Source: Candidatus Sulfopaludibacter sp. SbA3 (GTDB lineage: Bacteria > Pseudomonadota > Alphaproteobacteria > Caulobacterales > Hyphomonadaceae). From it: a stretch of 64,000 nucleotides of DNA. This document shows, piece after piece, positions 7,888-15,660 of this stretch; positions within the stretch are counted from its first letter, which is position 1, and every line of letters starts with the position of its first letter. A model generated the notes under the pieces. The model was not told where the DNA came from and searched no databases. It was given only the letters and a program-made list of their open reading frames with translations. Where the stretch lies: contig CAMDAC010000001.1 of assembly GCA_945888325.1 (NCBI GenBank), positions 1-64,000 of the forward strand. Direction: 5' to 3'. A program made the translations under genes and the position numbers.

Positions 7888-9642
7888 ATGATCCTCCCGA
7901 ATTTCCGGAGCAGAACAATGAATCCCCTGAAGATGGTCGCCCGGTTGTCCGGTGTGCTGGTCCTGTGCAGCCTGAATGCGCTCGCCGCTGCCGGCGAAGT
8001 GAAGCTTACAATTCCCCAGGGCGACATCGTCGGAGATCAGTCAGCGGACGGCTCTGTCGCCTCTTTCAAGGGGCTACCCTATGCCATTCCGCCAACGGGA
8101 GACAGGCGCTGGACGGCAGCGGAAGCTGCTCCAGCCTGGACAGGGCGACGCAGCGCCACGCAGTCTGGGCCAGCGTGTATGCAGCCCACGCCGCCAGAGA
8201 CGATGAGCTTCGGGCCGGGGACCGAGCAGCCTCTGATGTATGTCGAGCCGGTGCCAGTCATGAGTGAAGACTGTCTCTACCTGAATGTCTGGTCTCCGAC
8301 CTCGACCGGGACGGAAGCGCGGGCGGACCTGCCGGTGATGGTCTGGATCCATGGCGGGGGCTTCACCACCGGATACGGCAGCGCCCCCGTCTATGACGGA
8401 GAAGCTCTGGCGAAGCAGGGTGTGATCGTCGTATCGATCAACTACCGGATGGGGATTTTCGGCTTCTTTGCACATCCGGAACTGTCAGCAGAAAATCCGG
8501 ACGGTATCTCGGCCAATTTCGGCATAACTGATCAAATTGCCGCTCTGCGCTGGGTTAGGGAAAATATATCCGCATTCGGCGGCAATCCGGACAATGTCAC
8601 GATCTTCGGAGAGTCGGCCGGAAGCTGGGCCGTCAGCCTGCTGATGGCAACCCCCTTATCTGAGGGGCTGTTTCACAAGGCGATCGGGCAGAGCGGCGCG
8701 TATTTCTATGCCATGCCGGGCTTGCAGAAGCCGTCTATGGGATATCCGTCTGCGGAATCGACAGGTAGCGACTTTGGGGAAAAACTGACCCCCGGCGGGG
8801 TCAGGGGCCTGAGGAGTATAACGGCGCAGGACCTGCTGAATGCATCGACGACGACTGGACAAGGCGCACCCAATTTCGGGCAATTTGTGGTCGTAGACGG
8901 AAAGGTTTTCAAACGCCCCGTCAGGGACACTTTCGCGTTGGGAGAACAGCGCGCCGTCCCCGTCATTGTGGGGTTCAATTCTGATGAAGGCAGCGGTCTT
9001 TCCGACTATGGCGTCGTAGCCCCGACGCCGGCCAACGCCGCCGACTATGAAGCAGATGTGCGGGCTCGCTACGGCGATCTTGCAGGCGCATATCTGAAAC
9101 TATACCCGGCAGACCGTCTCACAGACGCGGTGTTTGATGCTTATCGGGATTCAGAGTTTGGCTGGAGAATGGAATACTGGGCCGATCTCATGGAGCAGGT
9201 AAACGCGCCCGCCTGGATGTATTACTTTTCGCACATTACACCATTTGGCGAGACAGAGCGGTGGGTATCCTTCGGGTTGGAGAAGCGAAAACTTGGCGCA
9301 TTTCATGCGGGCGAGATACCCTTCGTTTTCAAAACTCTGAATACGAATTGGCAATCAGATGTACCCGCTTTGCCTTATGATTACGCGCTCGCCGACAAGA
9401 TGTCCGCATACTGGGTAAATTTCGCCAAAACGGGTGATCCCAACGGCGGCGCCCTGCCGCTTTGGGAGACCTACAAGCCGGTCGACCGCAAGTTCATGTC
9501 ATTTCAGGGCGACGCCGTCCCCTCGGCAAACCTGCTGACTGGCAGCCTCGAACTGCATCGTGAGATTGACGAGAGGCGCGCGGAACGCGGCATTCCCTGG
9601 GACGGCGGCCGGGCTGGCCTTCTCGGGCAAACAGAAAAGTGA
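7888..9642 (+). CDS. type-B carboxylesterase (exported)
   Basis: A 584-residue carboxylesterase of the cholinesterase-like family. An export signal lies in about residues 11-36 (LSGVLVLCSLNALAAAG), so the enzyme is probably periplasmic. Family marks are SEDCLYLNVWSP, HGGGF at 155-159 and the nucleophile Ser243 in GESAGSW. The start at 7888 has an ideal AGGAGG site; an ATG ten codons later also has GGAG and gives a cleaner signal peptide, so the choice is open. It likely hydrolyses the ester taken in by the upstream receptor. Bacterial members include enzymes that de-esterify plant or fungal metabolites, but the substrate cannot be read from the sequence. Confidence 0.88.
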   Translation: MILPNFRSRTMNPLKMVARLSGVLVLCSLNALAAAGEVKLTIPQGDIVGDQSADGSVASFKGLPYAIPPTGDRRWTAAEAAPAWTGRRSATQSGPACMQPTPPETMSFGPGTEQPLMYVEPVPVMSEDCLYLNVWSPTSTGTEARADLPVMVWIHGGGFTTGYGSAPVYDGEALAKQGVIVVSINYRMGIFGFFAHPELSAENPDGISANFGITDQIAALRWVRENISAFGGNPDNVTIFGESAGSWAVSLLMATPLSEGLFHKAIGQSGAYFYAMPGLQKPSMGYPSAESTGSDFGEKLTPGGVRGLRSITAQDLLNASTTTGQGAPNFGQFVVVDGKVFKRPVRDTFALGEQRAVPVIVGFNSDEGSGLSDYGVVAPTPANAADYEADVRARYGDLAGAYLKLYPADRLTDAVFDAYRDSEFGWRMEYWADLMEQVNAPAWMYYFSHITPFGETERWVSFGLEKRKLGAFHAGEIPFVFKTLNTNWQSDVPALPYDYALADKMSAYWVNFAKTGDPNGGALPLWETYKPVDRKFMSFQGDAVPSANLLTGSLELHREIDERRAERGIPWDGGRAGLLGQTEK

Positions 9643-10136
9643 TGAACTGAAAAGATGTTACGGGCGGATTCTGGCGGTTTGAACTCTTTCAGTTCGAGGT
9701 CGTCGTTTCCGGCTTTAAATCTGGCAATAAAAATTGTCCCGCAGGTGCTTCTGAGTACGTCCCGAGATCAGCGAGCTTGGCTTGTCGATGTTTTAAGTGA
9801 CCGCATTTCTCAAATGCAGCCGTCTGTCCTGCACATTTCCAGGGGCAACTCAGGGCCAATGACGGCCGCAGAGGGCCGTCCCCCTCGTGCCATTCGTAAT
9901 CTCCAAAACTGCCATTGGCTCGGCCGGGCCGGTATCTGTTTTGGCTGGGCACCTCGACAGACCTTCAACCTCAGCAGAGGACATCGTCAGAAGGCTGGAT
10001 TGTAAAGGCTGAGTTCGTGCGCGCCCCCCGCCCCAGTTCGCCGCCAACCTCACCCAAACGGATCGATCCATCTTCTTTTCAGCAAGGAACTTCTTTGGCA
10101 TGAACATGCTCGATGTAGGCTTGGGCTCGCGGAACG
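9643..10136. other. 494-bp gap without a supported gene
   Basis: Short frames exist on both strands (for example 9655-10005 plus and 9689-9952 minus), but none has a good ribosome binding site or recognisable content. The stretch around 9840-9990 resembles decayed intergenic sequence. I see no terminator, tRNA or clear repeat. Confidence 0.5.
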
Positions 10137-11501
10137 ATGGCTTCGAAGTCAACTCTTTCGATAGAGAACCTGGAGCGGCTTGGGACAGCACGCCTCGCCG
10201 AACTCCTGATGGAGATAAGCCAGGGCGATGCAGCCACTCAACGCTTCTTGCGACTCGCCCTCGCCGAAGCAGCAAACCCGGAAGAACTTGGGCCCTTGGT
10301 GCGCAAAAGGTTGCGAGAGCTTTCGCGTTCACAGACCTGGGTCGACGGCGCGAAGCAAAAAGCCTTGCAGCAAGACCTTGATTCTTTGAGGCGCACGATC
10401 GCCGAGAAGATCGCAGGCCATTCGCCCAGCGATGCGCTTTCTCTCTTGTGGCAGTTTCTGGCGCTCGCTCCTTCGGTCTATGAACGTTGCGATGATAGCC
10501 ATGGCGGCATCGGAGAGATTTTTGCCGAAGCGCGCGATGACATGAGCGCCATCGCACAAGCTGCGAAGCCCGATGCATCGGCACTGGCGGCACAGATTTA
10601 TGCCAGCCTCAACGACAATGGCTATGGCCAGTATGACGGCCTGATCGGCATGTTTTCTGAATCGTTGGGCGCGGCTGGTCTCGATCGCTTGAAATCCCTG
10701 TTCGATGCGAGATTGGCAGACCGGTCCCTGTCCGACTGGCAGCGCAGTACCTCGCGCTACGCCTTGCAGGATATCGCAGATGCGATGGGCGATGCGGACG
10801 CATTTGCCGCTCAGTATGACAGTGAAACCCAAACCGTTCCGGCAAATGCCGCGAGGGTTGCCGAACGCTTTCTGAACGCCGGCCGTCCCGAAGACGCGAT
10901 GACGGCACTCGGTGCGGCTAGAATAGATGCAGGAACGCATTTGACTGCCGATTGGGACCGGGTGCGAATCAATACGCTGGACGCCCTCGGACAGACTGAG
11001 GAAGCGCAGCTCGCTCGCTGGAATGTTTTCGAACGCAGCCTAGCCCCTGATCATCTTCGGGCATTCCTTGAGCGGCTGCCGGACTTCGAAGATCAGGAAG
11101 CCGAGGACCGCGCTATGGCTCACGCGCGGCAATTCGGCAATGTGCATGCAGCGCTTCACTTCCTTCTCGTCTGGCCCGCCCTTGGGCAGATCGCCAAATT
11201 GATAGAGGCCAGATGGGAGGAGCTTGACGGCAATTACTACGAACTCCTGTCTCCTGCTGTTGATGTTCTTGAGGCAGACTATCCGCTTGCTACAACGCTG
11301 GCGTGCCGCGTGCTGATTGATCACACACTGAACAAGGCGAAATCCACCCGGTACCGCCATGCCGCCCGCCATCTGTCCACATGCAAACGGCTTGCATCGT
11401 CGCTCACGTCACAGGCGTCTATCCAGGACCATGAGGCTTATGTCGAAATGCTGCGGGCACGGCATGGCCGCAAGCCAGCATTCTGGTCTCTTGTTGAATA
11501 G
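10137..11501 (+). CDS. DUF6880 family protein
   Basis: A 454-residue, mostly helical cytoplasmic protein. The N-terminal half matches my recollection of the DUF6880 signature: an Ala/Leu-rich helix pair (TQRFLRLALAEA), an R(K)RL segment, SLLWQFLALAP and YERCDDS. The C-terminal half has repeated helical hairpins reminiscent of TPR/SEL1-like scaffolds. No catalytic motif is seen. The family is of unknown function and is commonly found in alphaproteobacterial accessory regions. The start at 10137 has only a weak ribosome binding site. It stands alone between gene-poor gaps, so context gives no clear role. Confidence 0.7.
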   Translation: MASKSTLSIENLERLGTARLAELLMEISQGDAATQRFLRLALAEAANPEELGPLVRKRLRELSRSQTWVDGAKQKALQQDLDSLRRTIAEKIAGHSPSDALSLLWQFLALAPSVYERCDDSHGGIGEIFAEARDDMSAIAQAAKPDASALAAQIYASLNDNGYGQYDGLIGMFSESLGAAGLDRLKSLFDARLADRSLSDWQRSTSRYALQDIADAMGDADAFAAQYDSETQTVPANAARVAERFLNAGRPEDAMTALGAARIDAGTHLTADWDRVRINTLDALGQTEEAQLARWNVFERSLAPDHLRAFLERLPDFEDQEAEDRAMAHARQFGNVHAALHFLLVWPALGQIAKLIEARWEELDGNYYELLSPAVDVLEADYPLATTLACRVLIDHTLNKAKSTRYRHAARHLSTCKRLASSLTSQASIQDHEAYVEMLRARHGRKPAFWSLVE

Positions 11502-12130
11502 AGCGGGCTCACGACGGACACGATGACCCACGCCGTGTTTCAAGGTCAGACAGGTCATATCGAGGCGTCATTCGTGAAAACTCGCCGCAACGCAGCAGAT
11601 TTTCCAAGATCATCGGCCGCGCACGTGTTGCCCCTGTTCCTTCCGCCGACCGCGTGCTTGCCTCAGCGCAGCGCATGCTGGGCCTCATCGCGGGGGCCTC
11701 GTCCACGCCATCCGGCGGCGCGGGGCTTCAGGCCAGACTGCGCGAGAATGCGAAGGCCGACGACCGCGACCGATCGCGCGAGCGCGACTAGCCACTCCTA
11801 GCCATCGATGGCTAACTCCCGACGCAGGGACCCGCAGGCACGGCGTCGCCCCGCCCGCAAGACCTGAAATCGCCGCGTACACAGAGCAATCCTGCGGCAC
11901 CTGCTGGCAATCCAGACCAGATCAGCGCCGATCCGTAATTACCGTTTACGGACTCTGTACACGGATTTCAGCCAACAAAACCCCAGCAACCACAGGCGTT
12001 TCAGACCAGATCGCCCCGCGATCTGTCAGCATCGAAGGTGCATAGCGTGTGGACCCCTACCCCTTCCCTTCCTGAAACCTGGCCTCCGGATCAATCCATT
12101 GGGTGACATCGGCCATGGAAGAGACCGAAC
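11502..12130. other. 629-bp gap with a startless frame and small palindrome
   Basis: A plus-strand frame open from about 11499 to a TAG at 11791 reads like the charged C-terminal end of a protein (ADRVLASAQRML...RSRERD) but has no usable start, so it may be a relic. A 16-bp palindrome TAGCCATCGATGGCTA lies at 11799-11814. Nothing else convincing is present up to the AbiE genes. Confidence 0.4.
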
Positions 12131-13003
12131 TCAGGCCCAGGGAAGCGTCCGGTAAAAGTTCGACACGCGCGAATAGCAGCCCTCGAACTCCGGTAACGAA
12201 CCAATCTCGAGCTGCATGGTCTGCCAGTCCGCTGCCGACCGGCTCTTCACCTCTGGATCATCGAGCGAGTCGATCGTGGGCTCGATATCGCGGGACTGGC
12301 ACTTTGCAACAAATACCTCGAAAATCTGCGTCAGAACCTCTGGGGTAAACTCGCGCCCGTCGATCAGCCGGTCGAGATCGTATACATCCTGGCGGCGGTT
12401 TCGGTTGCGTTCCTTCTGCTGCAGCATCGCGCGGTATTTTTCGGCCATCAGCTCCACGAGGTCGTAGGCGAGTAATTCTGCGCCGCCTGTCAGGCCGAGA
12501 ATCTGGATCTGCCTCAGCGGTTCATTGAACGAAATGTCGACCTCGATCTTTCCGGGCACAATACCCCTGTTCAGGGCTGCCTCTTGCGGCGTCCCCCTGC
12601 GGGCGAAAGCGATCTTGATCTTCAGCGCCGGGAAGCTTGCGGTTTCGAATATTGCCTTGGGCTGGCGCGCAATCGAGTGAACCTTGATGATGAGATCTGC
12701 ATATCCAAGTCTTGCGGCGGCCCAGGGAAAGGCGCCGTCCAGCAGGCCCCTGATCTTTTCATCGATATCGGGGCTGACTTCAAAGGCGGCCGTGAGATCG
12801 ATATCGGCCGTCTGGCGCGGACTGTCATAGGCGAGCCCCATCAGGACGCCGCCTTTCAGGAACATCCGTTCCTTGAGGTCGGCGGTCATGGCGATGGCAT
12901 TCAGCGTCACTTCAACGGCCTGGCGCTGCGCATAAGCAATCGGGTCAGCCCTGGCGCGCTCGACCCAGCCGGCCACATTCAGTTCGAGAACAGGATCAGA
13001 CAT
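12131..13003 (-). CDS. abiEii: AbiEii toxin, nucleotidyltransferase of type IV toxin-antitoxin system
   Basis: A 290-residue nucleotidyltransferase-fold toxin. The N-terminal NTase signature is visible: Lys50-Gly51-Gly52, followed by Asp67-Ile-Asp69 (TADIDL), a metal-binding pair. Later residues KYRAM and QDVYDLDRL fit the AbiEii family. Known family members transfer nucleotides, in some cases to tRNA, and halt growth, giving abortive infection against phages. The gene overlaps the upstream antitoxin by 8 bp, so translation is coupled. It looks intact. It sits inside an integrated island and may also stabilise that island. Confidence 0.85.
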   Translation of the reverse strand: MSDPVLELNVAGWVERARADPIAYAQRQAVEVTLNAIAMTADLKERMFLKGGVLMGLAYDSPRQTADIDLTAAFEVSPDIDEKIRGLLDGAFPWAAARLGYADLIIKVHSIARQPKAIFETASFPALKIKIAFARRGTPQEAALNRGIVPGKIEVDISFNEPLRQIQILGLTGGAELLAYDLVELMAEKYRAMLQQKERNRNRRQDVYDLDRLIDGREFTPEVLTQIFEVFVAKCQSRDIEPTIDSLDDPEVKSRSAADWQTMQLEIGSLPEFEGCYSRVSNFYRTLPWA

Positions 13004-13904
13004 TGAGGGAGATCATCCAGGTTTCGGAAAAGGCCGAAGCAAATTCCTTCGCCGGATCGAGCTTGCGGGAACTGCCGCGCTGTCCGAGCGCCTTCCACGG
13101 CTCGATGCCGGGATGGGAGAGCGCGAGGCGTTCCTCGAGGATGTAACCTGCCCGGCTTTTGACGAGACCGCTGGTCGCGGTATCGACCGCTGCAACGATA
13201 TCGCCCAGATAGTCCGCTGCATGCTCTTCCCAGACATCGAGGACATGGGACATGCCGCCGCAAAGATCGGGCTTCTGCAGCATGTCGAGGAATGTCTGTC
13301 CGATCGTCGAAATCCTCACGCCATCACTTCGGTTGGCGATCCACGCGCCTGCGGTTGTTGCTTCGTACATGTGAACCTGGCGGCGGCGAACGCGGGGCGG
13401 GTGAGTGATCAGCTTCAGCGGGAAGGGATTGTCTTCGTTCCCGAGCAAGGCGCTGTCCATGTAGCTGCGAAGACAGGCCTGCGCCGATTTCCGGTCCGGC
13501 CGCGTGAGGATCAGGGCATCTGGGCTTCTGTCAGTAAGTCCCCATCGCTGCATGGCTGAGAGGTGCGAGACATAGCAGGTCGGATCGACGAGACAGACGA
13601 TGTCCTCGGCAGGCAGGTCGGGGACTGTCAGGACCCGGATTATACGAGCGCCGTAATCACGGTCGCCGCCGATCACACCGGCCTTCTTCAGCAGGAGCCT
13701 CAGCCGCAGATAATCTTCCCGGGTTGGCGTTTCATGTCGCAGATAAAGTTTCTCGTCGCCGGAATTCCTGTACATCTGCCAGATCAGCCGGAAGACTTCG
13801 AACGGGGTCAGGACCGGTTTGCCTTCCGCCTCGAGCAAGCCGGACAGAAATGCCCCTGCGCGGGTCATCCTGTCGGGATAGGTACCAGGGATCTGCTCAC
13901 TCAT
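12996..13904 (-). CDS. abiEi: AbiEi family antitoxin / autoregulator
   Basis: A 302-residue protein directly upstream of, and overlapping, the AbiEii toxin gene. The N-terminal region (about residues 10-80) is a winged-helix-like DNA-binding domain; the remainder is the AbiEi antitoxin domain, with CYVSHLSAMQRWGLTDR typical of this group. In studied systems AbiEi does not bind the toxin but neutralises its action, and it represses its own promoter by binding inverted repeats. Two long perfect palindromes lie just upstream here. The start at 13904 is followed by MSEQIPGTYPDR, and the first palindrome begins only 7 bp ahead of it, so the ribosome binding site may be inside a hairpin. Confidence 0.82.
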   Translation of the reverse strand: MSEQIPGTYPDRMTRAGAFLSGLLEAEGKPVLTPFEVFRLIWQMYRNSGDEKLYLRHETPTREDYLRLRLLLKKAGVIGGDRDYGARIIRVLTVPDLPAEDIVCLVDPTCYVSHLSAMQRWGLTDRSPDALILTRPDRKSAQACLRSYMDSALLGNEDNPFPLKLITHPPRVRRRQVHMYEATTAGAWIANRSDGVRISTIGQTFLDMLQKPDLCGGMSHVLDVWEEHAADYLGDIVAAVDTATSGLVKSRAGYILEERLALSHPGIEPWKALGQRGSSRKLDPAKEFASAFSETWMISLNV

Positions 13905-13911
13905 TTTCGAA

Positions 13912-13958
13912 TGATCACCCCTTATAAGCGTCCTAAGGACGCTTATAAGGGGTGATCA
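13912..13958. promoter_or_regulatory. 47-bp perfect palindrome, candidate AbiEi operator 1
   Basis: Bases 13912-13934 and 13936-13958 pair perfectly, leaving a one-base centre at 13935. The inner 13-mer is CGTCCTAAGGACG. It begins 7 bp upstream of the abiEi start, so it overlaps the translation initiation region of a leadered mRNA. AbiEi proteins are known to bind inverted repeats at their own promoter; use as operator here is inference. Confidence 0.7.
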
Positions 13959-14008
13959 GTTTGAAGTCAATGCTCAACATAGCCGAGCTATCGGCAGCTC
14001 GAAATCAA

Positions 14009-14057
14009 TACACTTTGTTGTGTATACGTCCTTAGGACGTATACACAACAAAGTGTA
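14009..14057. promoter_or_regulatory. 49-bp perfect palindrome, candidate AbiEi operator 2
   Basis: Bases 14009-14032 and 14034-14057 pair perfectly around a single central base. The inner 13-mer is CGTCCTTAGGACG, the reverse complement of the first palindrome's core; the outer arms are unrelated in sequence. A further 10-bp inverted repeat (GAGCTATCGG at 13985-13994, CCGATAGCTC at 14077-14086) encloses it almost coaxially. The two palindrome centres are 98 bp apart. Confidence 0.7.
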
Positions 14058-14187
14058 ATATGTCAAGCAGCGAACACCGATAGCTCGAGACCCATCCGGT
14101 TCAGCGCTGGACATCCGCACATGGTGCGTGCGCCACAGCTGCAGGACCAAAAGGTGACGGCCCCTGCCAGGGCCGTCACCGAAAGGA

Positions 14188-14484
14188 TCACTCCTTCGGA
14201 TTCCAAAGCAGCACGTACCGCCCCTTCTGCCCCTTCACCGGCGCGAGGTTCGCGTAGATCTTGCGCGGCCCGATCTGCGGGTCGGCGAGCGTGAGCGAGA
14301 TGTACTCCCTGCCGCTTGATTTCGCCTGGGCGATCCAGCCGGCGAAGATGCGGTAGTCGGGCTCGGCGGGGGCTTTCTTATCCGCGTTCTTCTCGATGCG
14401 GATGGGCGCGTTGAGGTTCATCATCGCGAGGGATCCGGAAAAGCCGGTCTTGGTTTCGCTGACATAGCCGAGTGCGTTTGCCAT
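14188..14484 (-). CDS. DUF736 family protein
   Basis: A 98-residue small protein of the DUF736 family, recognised from the opening ALGYVSETKTGFSGSL, the central YRIFAGW and the end KGQKGRYVLLWNP. The family occurs mainly on plasmids and integrative elements of Alphaproteobacteria, usually near ArdA, and its function is unknown. A GGAG site precedes the ATG at a suitable distance. Upstream lies a 146-bp nested inverted-repeat region rather than an ordinary promoter. Together with ArdA it suggests a mobilisable element's early-entry module. Confidence 0.88.
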   Translation of the reverse strand: MANALGYVSETKTGFSGSLAMMNLNAPIRIEKNADKKAPAEPDYRIFAGWIAQAKSSGREYISLTLADPQIGPRKIYANLAPVKGQKGRYVLLWNPKE

Positions 14485-14557
14485 TGTGGTCTCCTGTTCG
14501 TTTGCGTTGTCTGCCGACTTCGAGGGACGCCTCGTCCCTGTCGACGCCGGACCGCAA

Positions 14558-14703
14558 GGACGGCGCGGCCTGGCCCTGAACCGGCACGGGCAAAGCGCGA
14601 GCGGCGCACCGGCGGGGCGATGAATTTTGCTTCGCGGTGAATGCGCGGCAGCGCAGAGGAAAATTCTTCGCCCCGCCGGTTTCGGGGACGGGCCGCGCCG
14701 TCC
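14558..14703. repeat. nested inverted repeats upstream of DUF736 (possible single-strand promoter)
   Basis: An outer 13-bp perfect pair (GGACGGCGCGGCC at 14558-14570 with its complement at 14691-14703) encloses a 20-bp pair with one mismatch (14609-14628 with 14660-14679). The inner pair contains an AT-rich GAATTTT/AAAATTC segment in an otherwise GC-rich stem. A single strand would fold into one long imperfect hairpin. The structure lies 74-219 bp upstream of the DUF736 start. No protein-coding frame here is convincing. Confidence 0.65.
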
Positions 14704-14789
14704 AGGTCAAACGACAAGAGACAGGGAGGAGGCGTCCCCCGGCGGTGCACGGATCAAACGATCAGGAGTCCAGCGGCGGCAAACAAGGC

Positions 14790-15344
14790 TCACCTGTTCC
14801 AGAAGACGTGCACGCCGTCGTAGGACAATGCGACGGTGAACACATCGCCGTTCAGTTCGAGATCGCGGCCCATGGCCTCCCAGTCGATATAGTACTGCAG
14901 CGTCTCGGGTATCACTGTGCCGCACTCGCGGTGAAGCGTCTCGGCAAAGTCCGCGAGCGAGGGATACTCGCCCGCATAATCATCGAACGCAGCGGCGGCC
15001 GCGTCCAGGTCCTCGCCGAAGTGGCGGCAGAGGCACGCGCCGAGACGGCCATGCGCTTCAATGAATTCCGCCAGGGCGCAGATCGCCTCGAAGCTCGCCC
15101 ACTCACTCAGCGGCGCGCCCTCGAACCCTTCATGATCGTGCACGGCATGTTCTTCCGCTCCCGGCTCCGGGCTCGCCGCCAGCATCGCGCACACCTTGGC
15201 GCGCATCGTGTCCAGGGCGCTCGCCTCGATCCATCGGCCATGCAGAGAGCCTGCATTGTAGGCCGCAAGGCAGGCCACATAGACGCGCGGCCGCTCAGCT
15301 ACAGGCAATGCGCCATCCGGCGCGGTAGAAATCAGGTCTGACAT
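14790..15344 (-). CDS. ardA: ArdA family antirestriction protein
   Basis: A 184-residue acidic protein. ArdA mimics B-form DNA and blocks type I restriction enzymes, protecting incoming DNA during conjugation. Visible family features are the N-terminal VYVACLAAYNAGSLHGRW, the central acidic helices and FEGAPLSEW, and the C-terminal YIDWEAMGRDLELNGDV. The start at 15344 is preceded by AAGGAG at good spacing; a further upstream in-frame start would add 19 Arg/Pro-rich residues. Its leader has large inverted repeats. It sits with DUF736 and the integrase, consistent with a conjugative or mobilisable origin. Confidence 0.93.
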   Translation of the reverse strand: MSDLISTAPDGALPVAERPRVYVACLAAYNAGSLHGRWIEASALDTMRAKVCAMLAASPEPGAEEHAVHDHEGFEGAPLSEWASFEAICALAEFIEAHGRLGACLCRHFGEDLDAAAAAFDDYAGEYPSLADFAETLHRECGTVIPETLQYYIDWEAMGRDLELNGDVFTVALSYDGVHVFWNR

Positions 15345-15381
15345 TCTCGTGCTCCTTCCCGCCCCGTTCCTCCGCGCATCA

Positions 15382-15538
15382 GGCGGGAGGGGGCGGCACA
15401 AGGCGCGCCGCCGGGGCGTACAAGGCGGGCGTGCACGGGGTCAGGTCGGAAGACGCCAATGCTACAGACGGCCCTCCCCCGCCCCCCCGTGCGCACCCGC
15501 CGCGCCCCGGCAAGAGCGACGGGCCGTCTCCTCCCGCC
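15382..15538. repeat. nested inverted repeats upstream of ardA
   Basis: GGCGGGAGG at 15382-15390 pairs with CCTCCCGCC at 15530-15538, and inside it GACGGCCC (15467-15474) pairs with GGGCCGTC (15521-15528). The region is extremely GC-rich, with C-runs, and begins 38 bp upstream of the ardA start. It resembles in layout the leader of the DUF736 gene. It also lies upstream of the divergent DUF3883 gene, whose promoter should be between it and 15661. Confidence 0.5.
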
Positions 15539-15660
15539 GCGCGCAGACGCATTCGAACGCCGCCGACGCCCGGCGACCGGAGGCGCAAAGAACGCCCCTG
15601 GCGCTGTTCGACGAATGCCGGATATCTGGAGCACAGGCCATTTGGGAATCTTCATCTCGC

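Noticed and set aside
9655-10005. plus-strand 116-residue frame after the carboxylesterase
   Set aside because: No ribosome binding site, odd composition, and overlapping frames on the other strand of equal quality.
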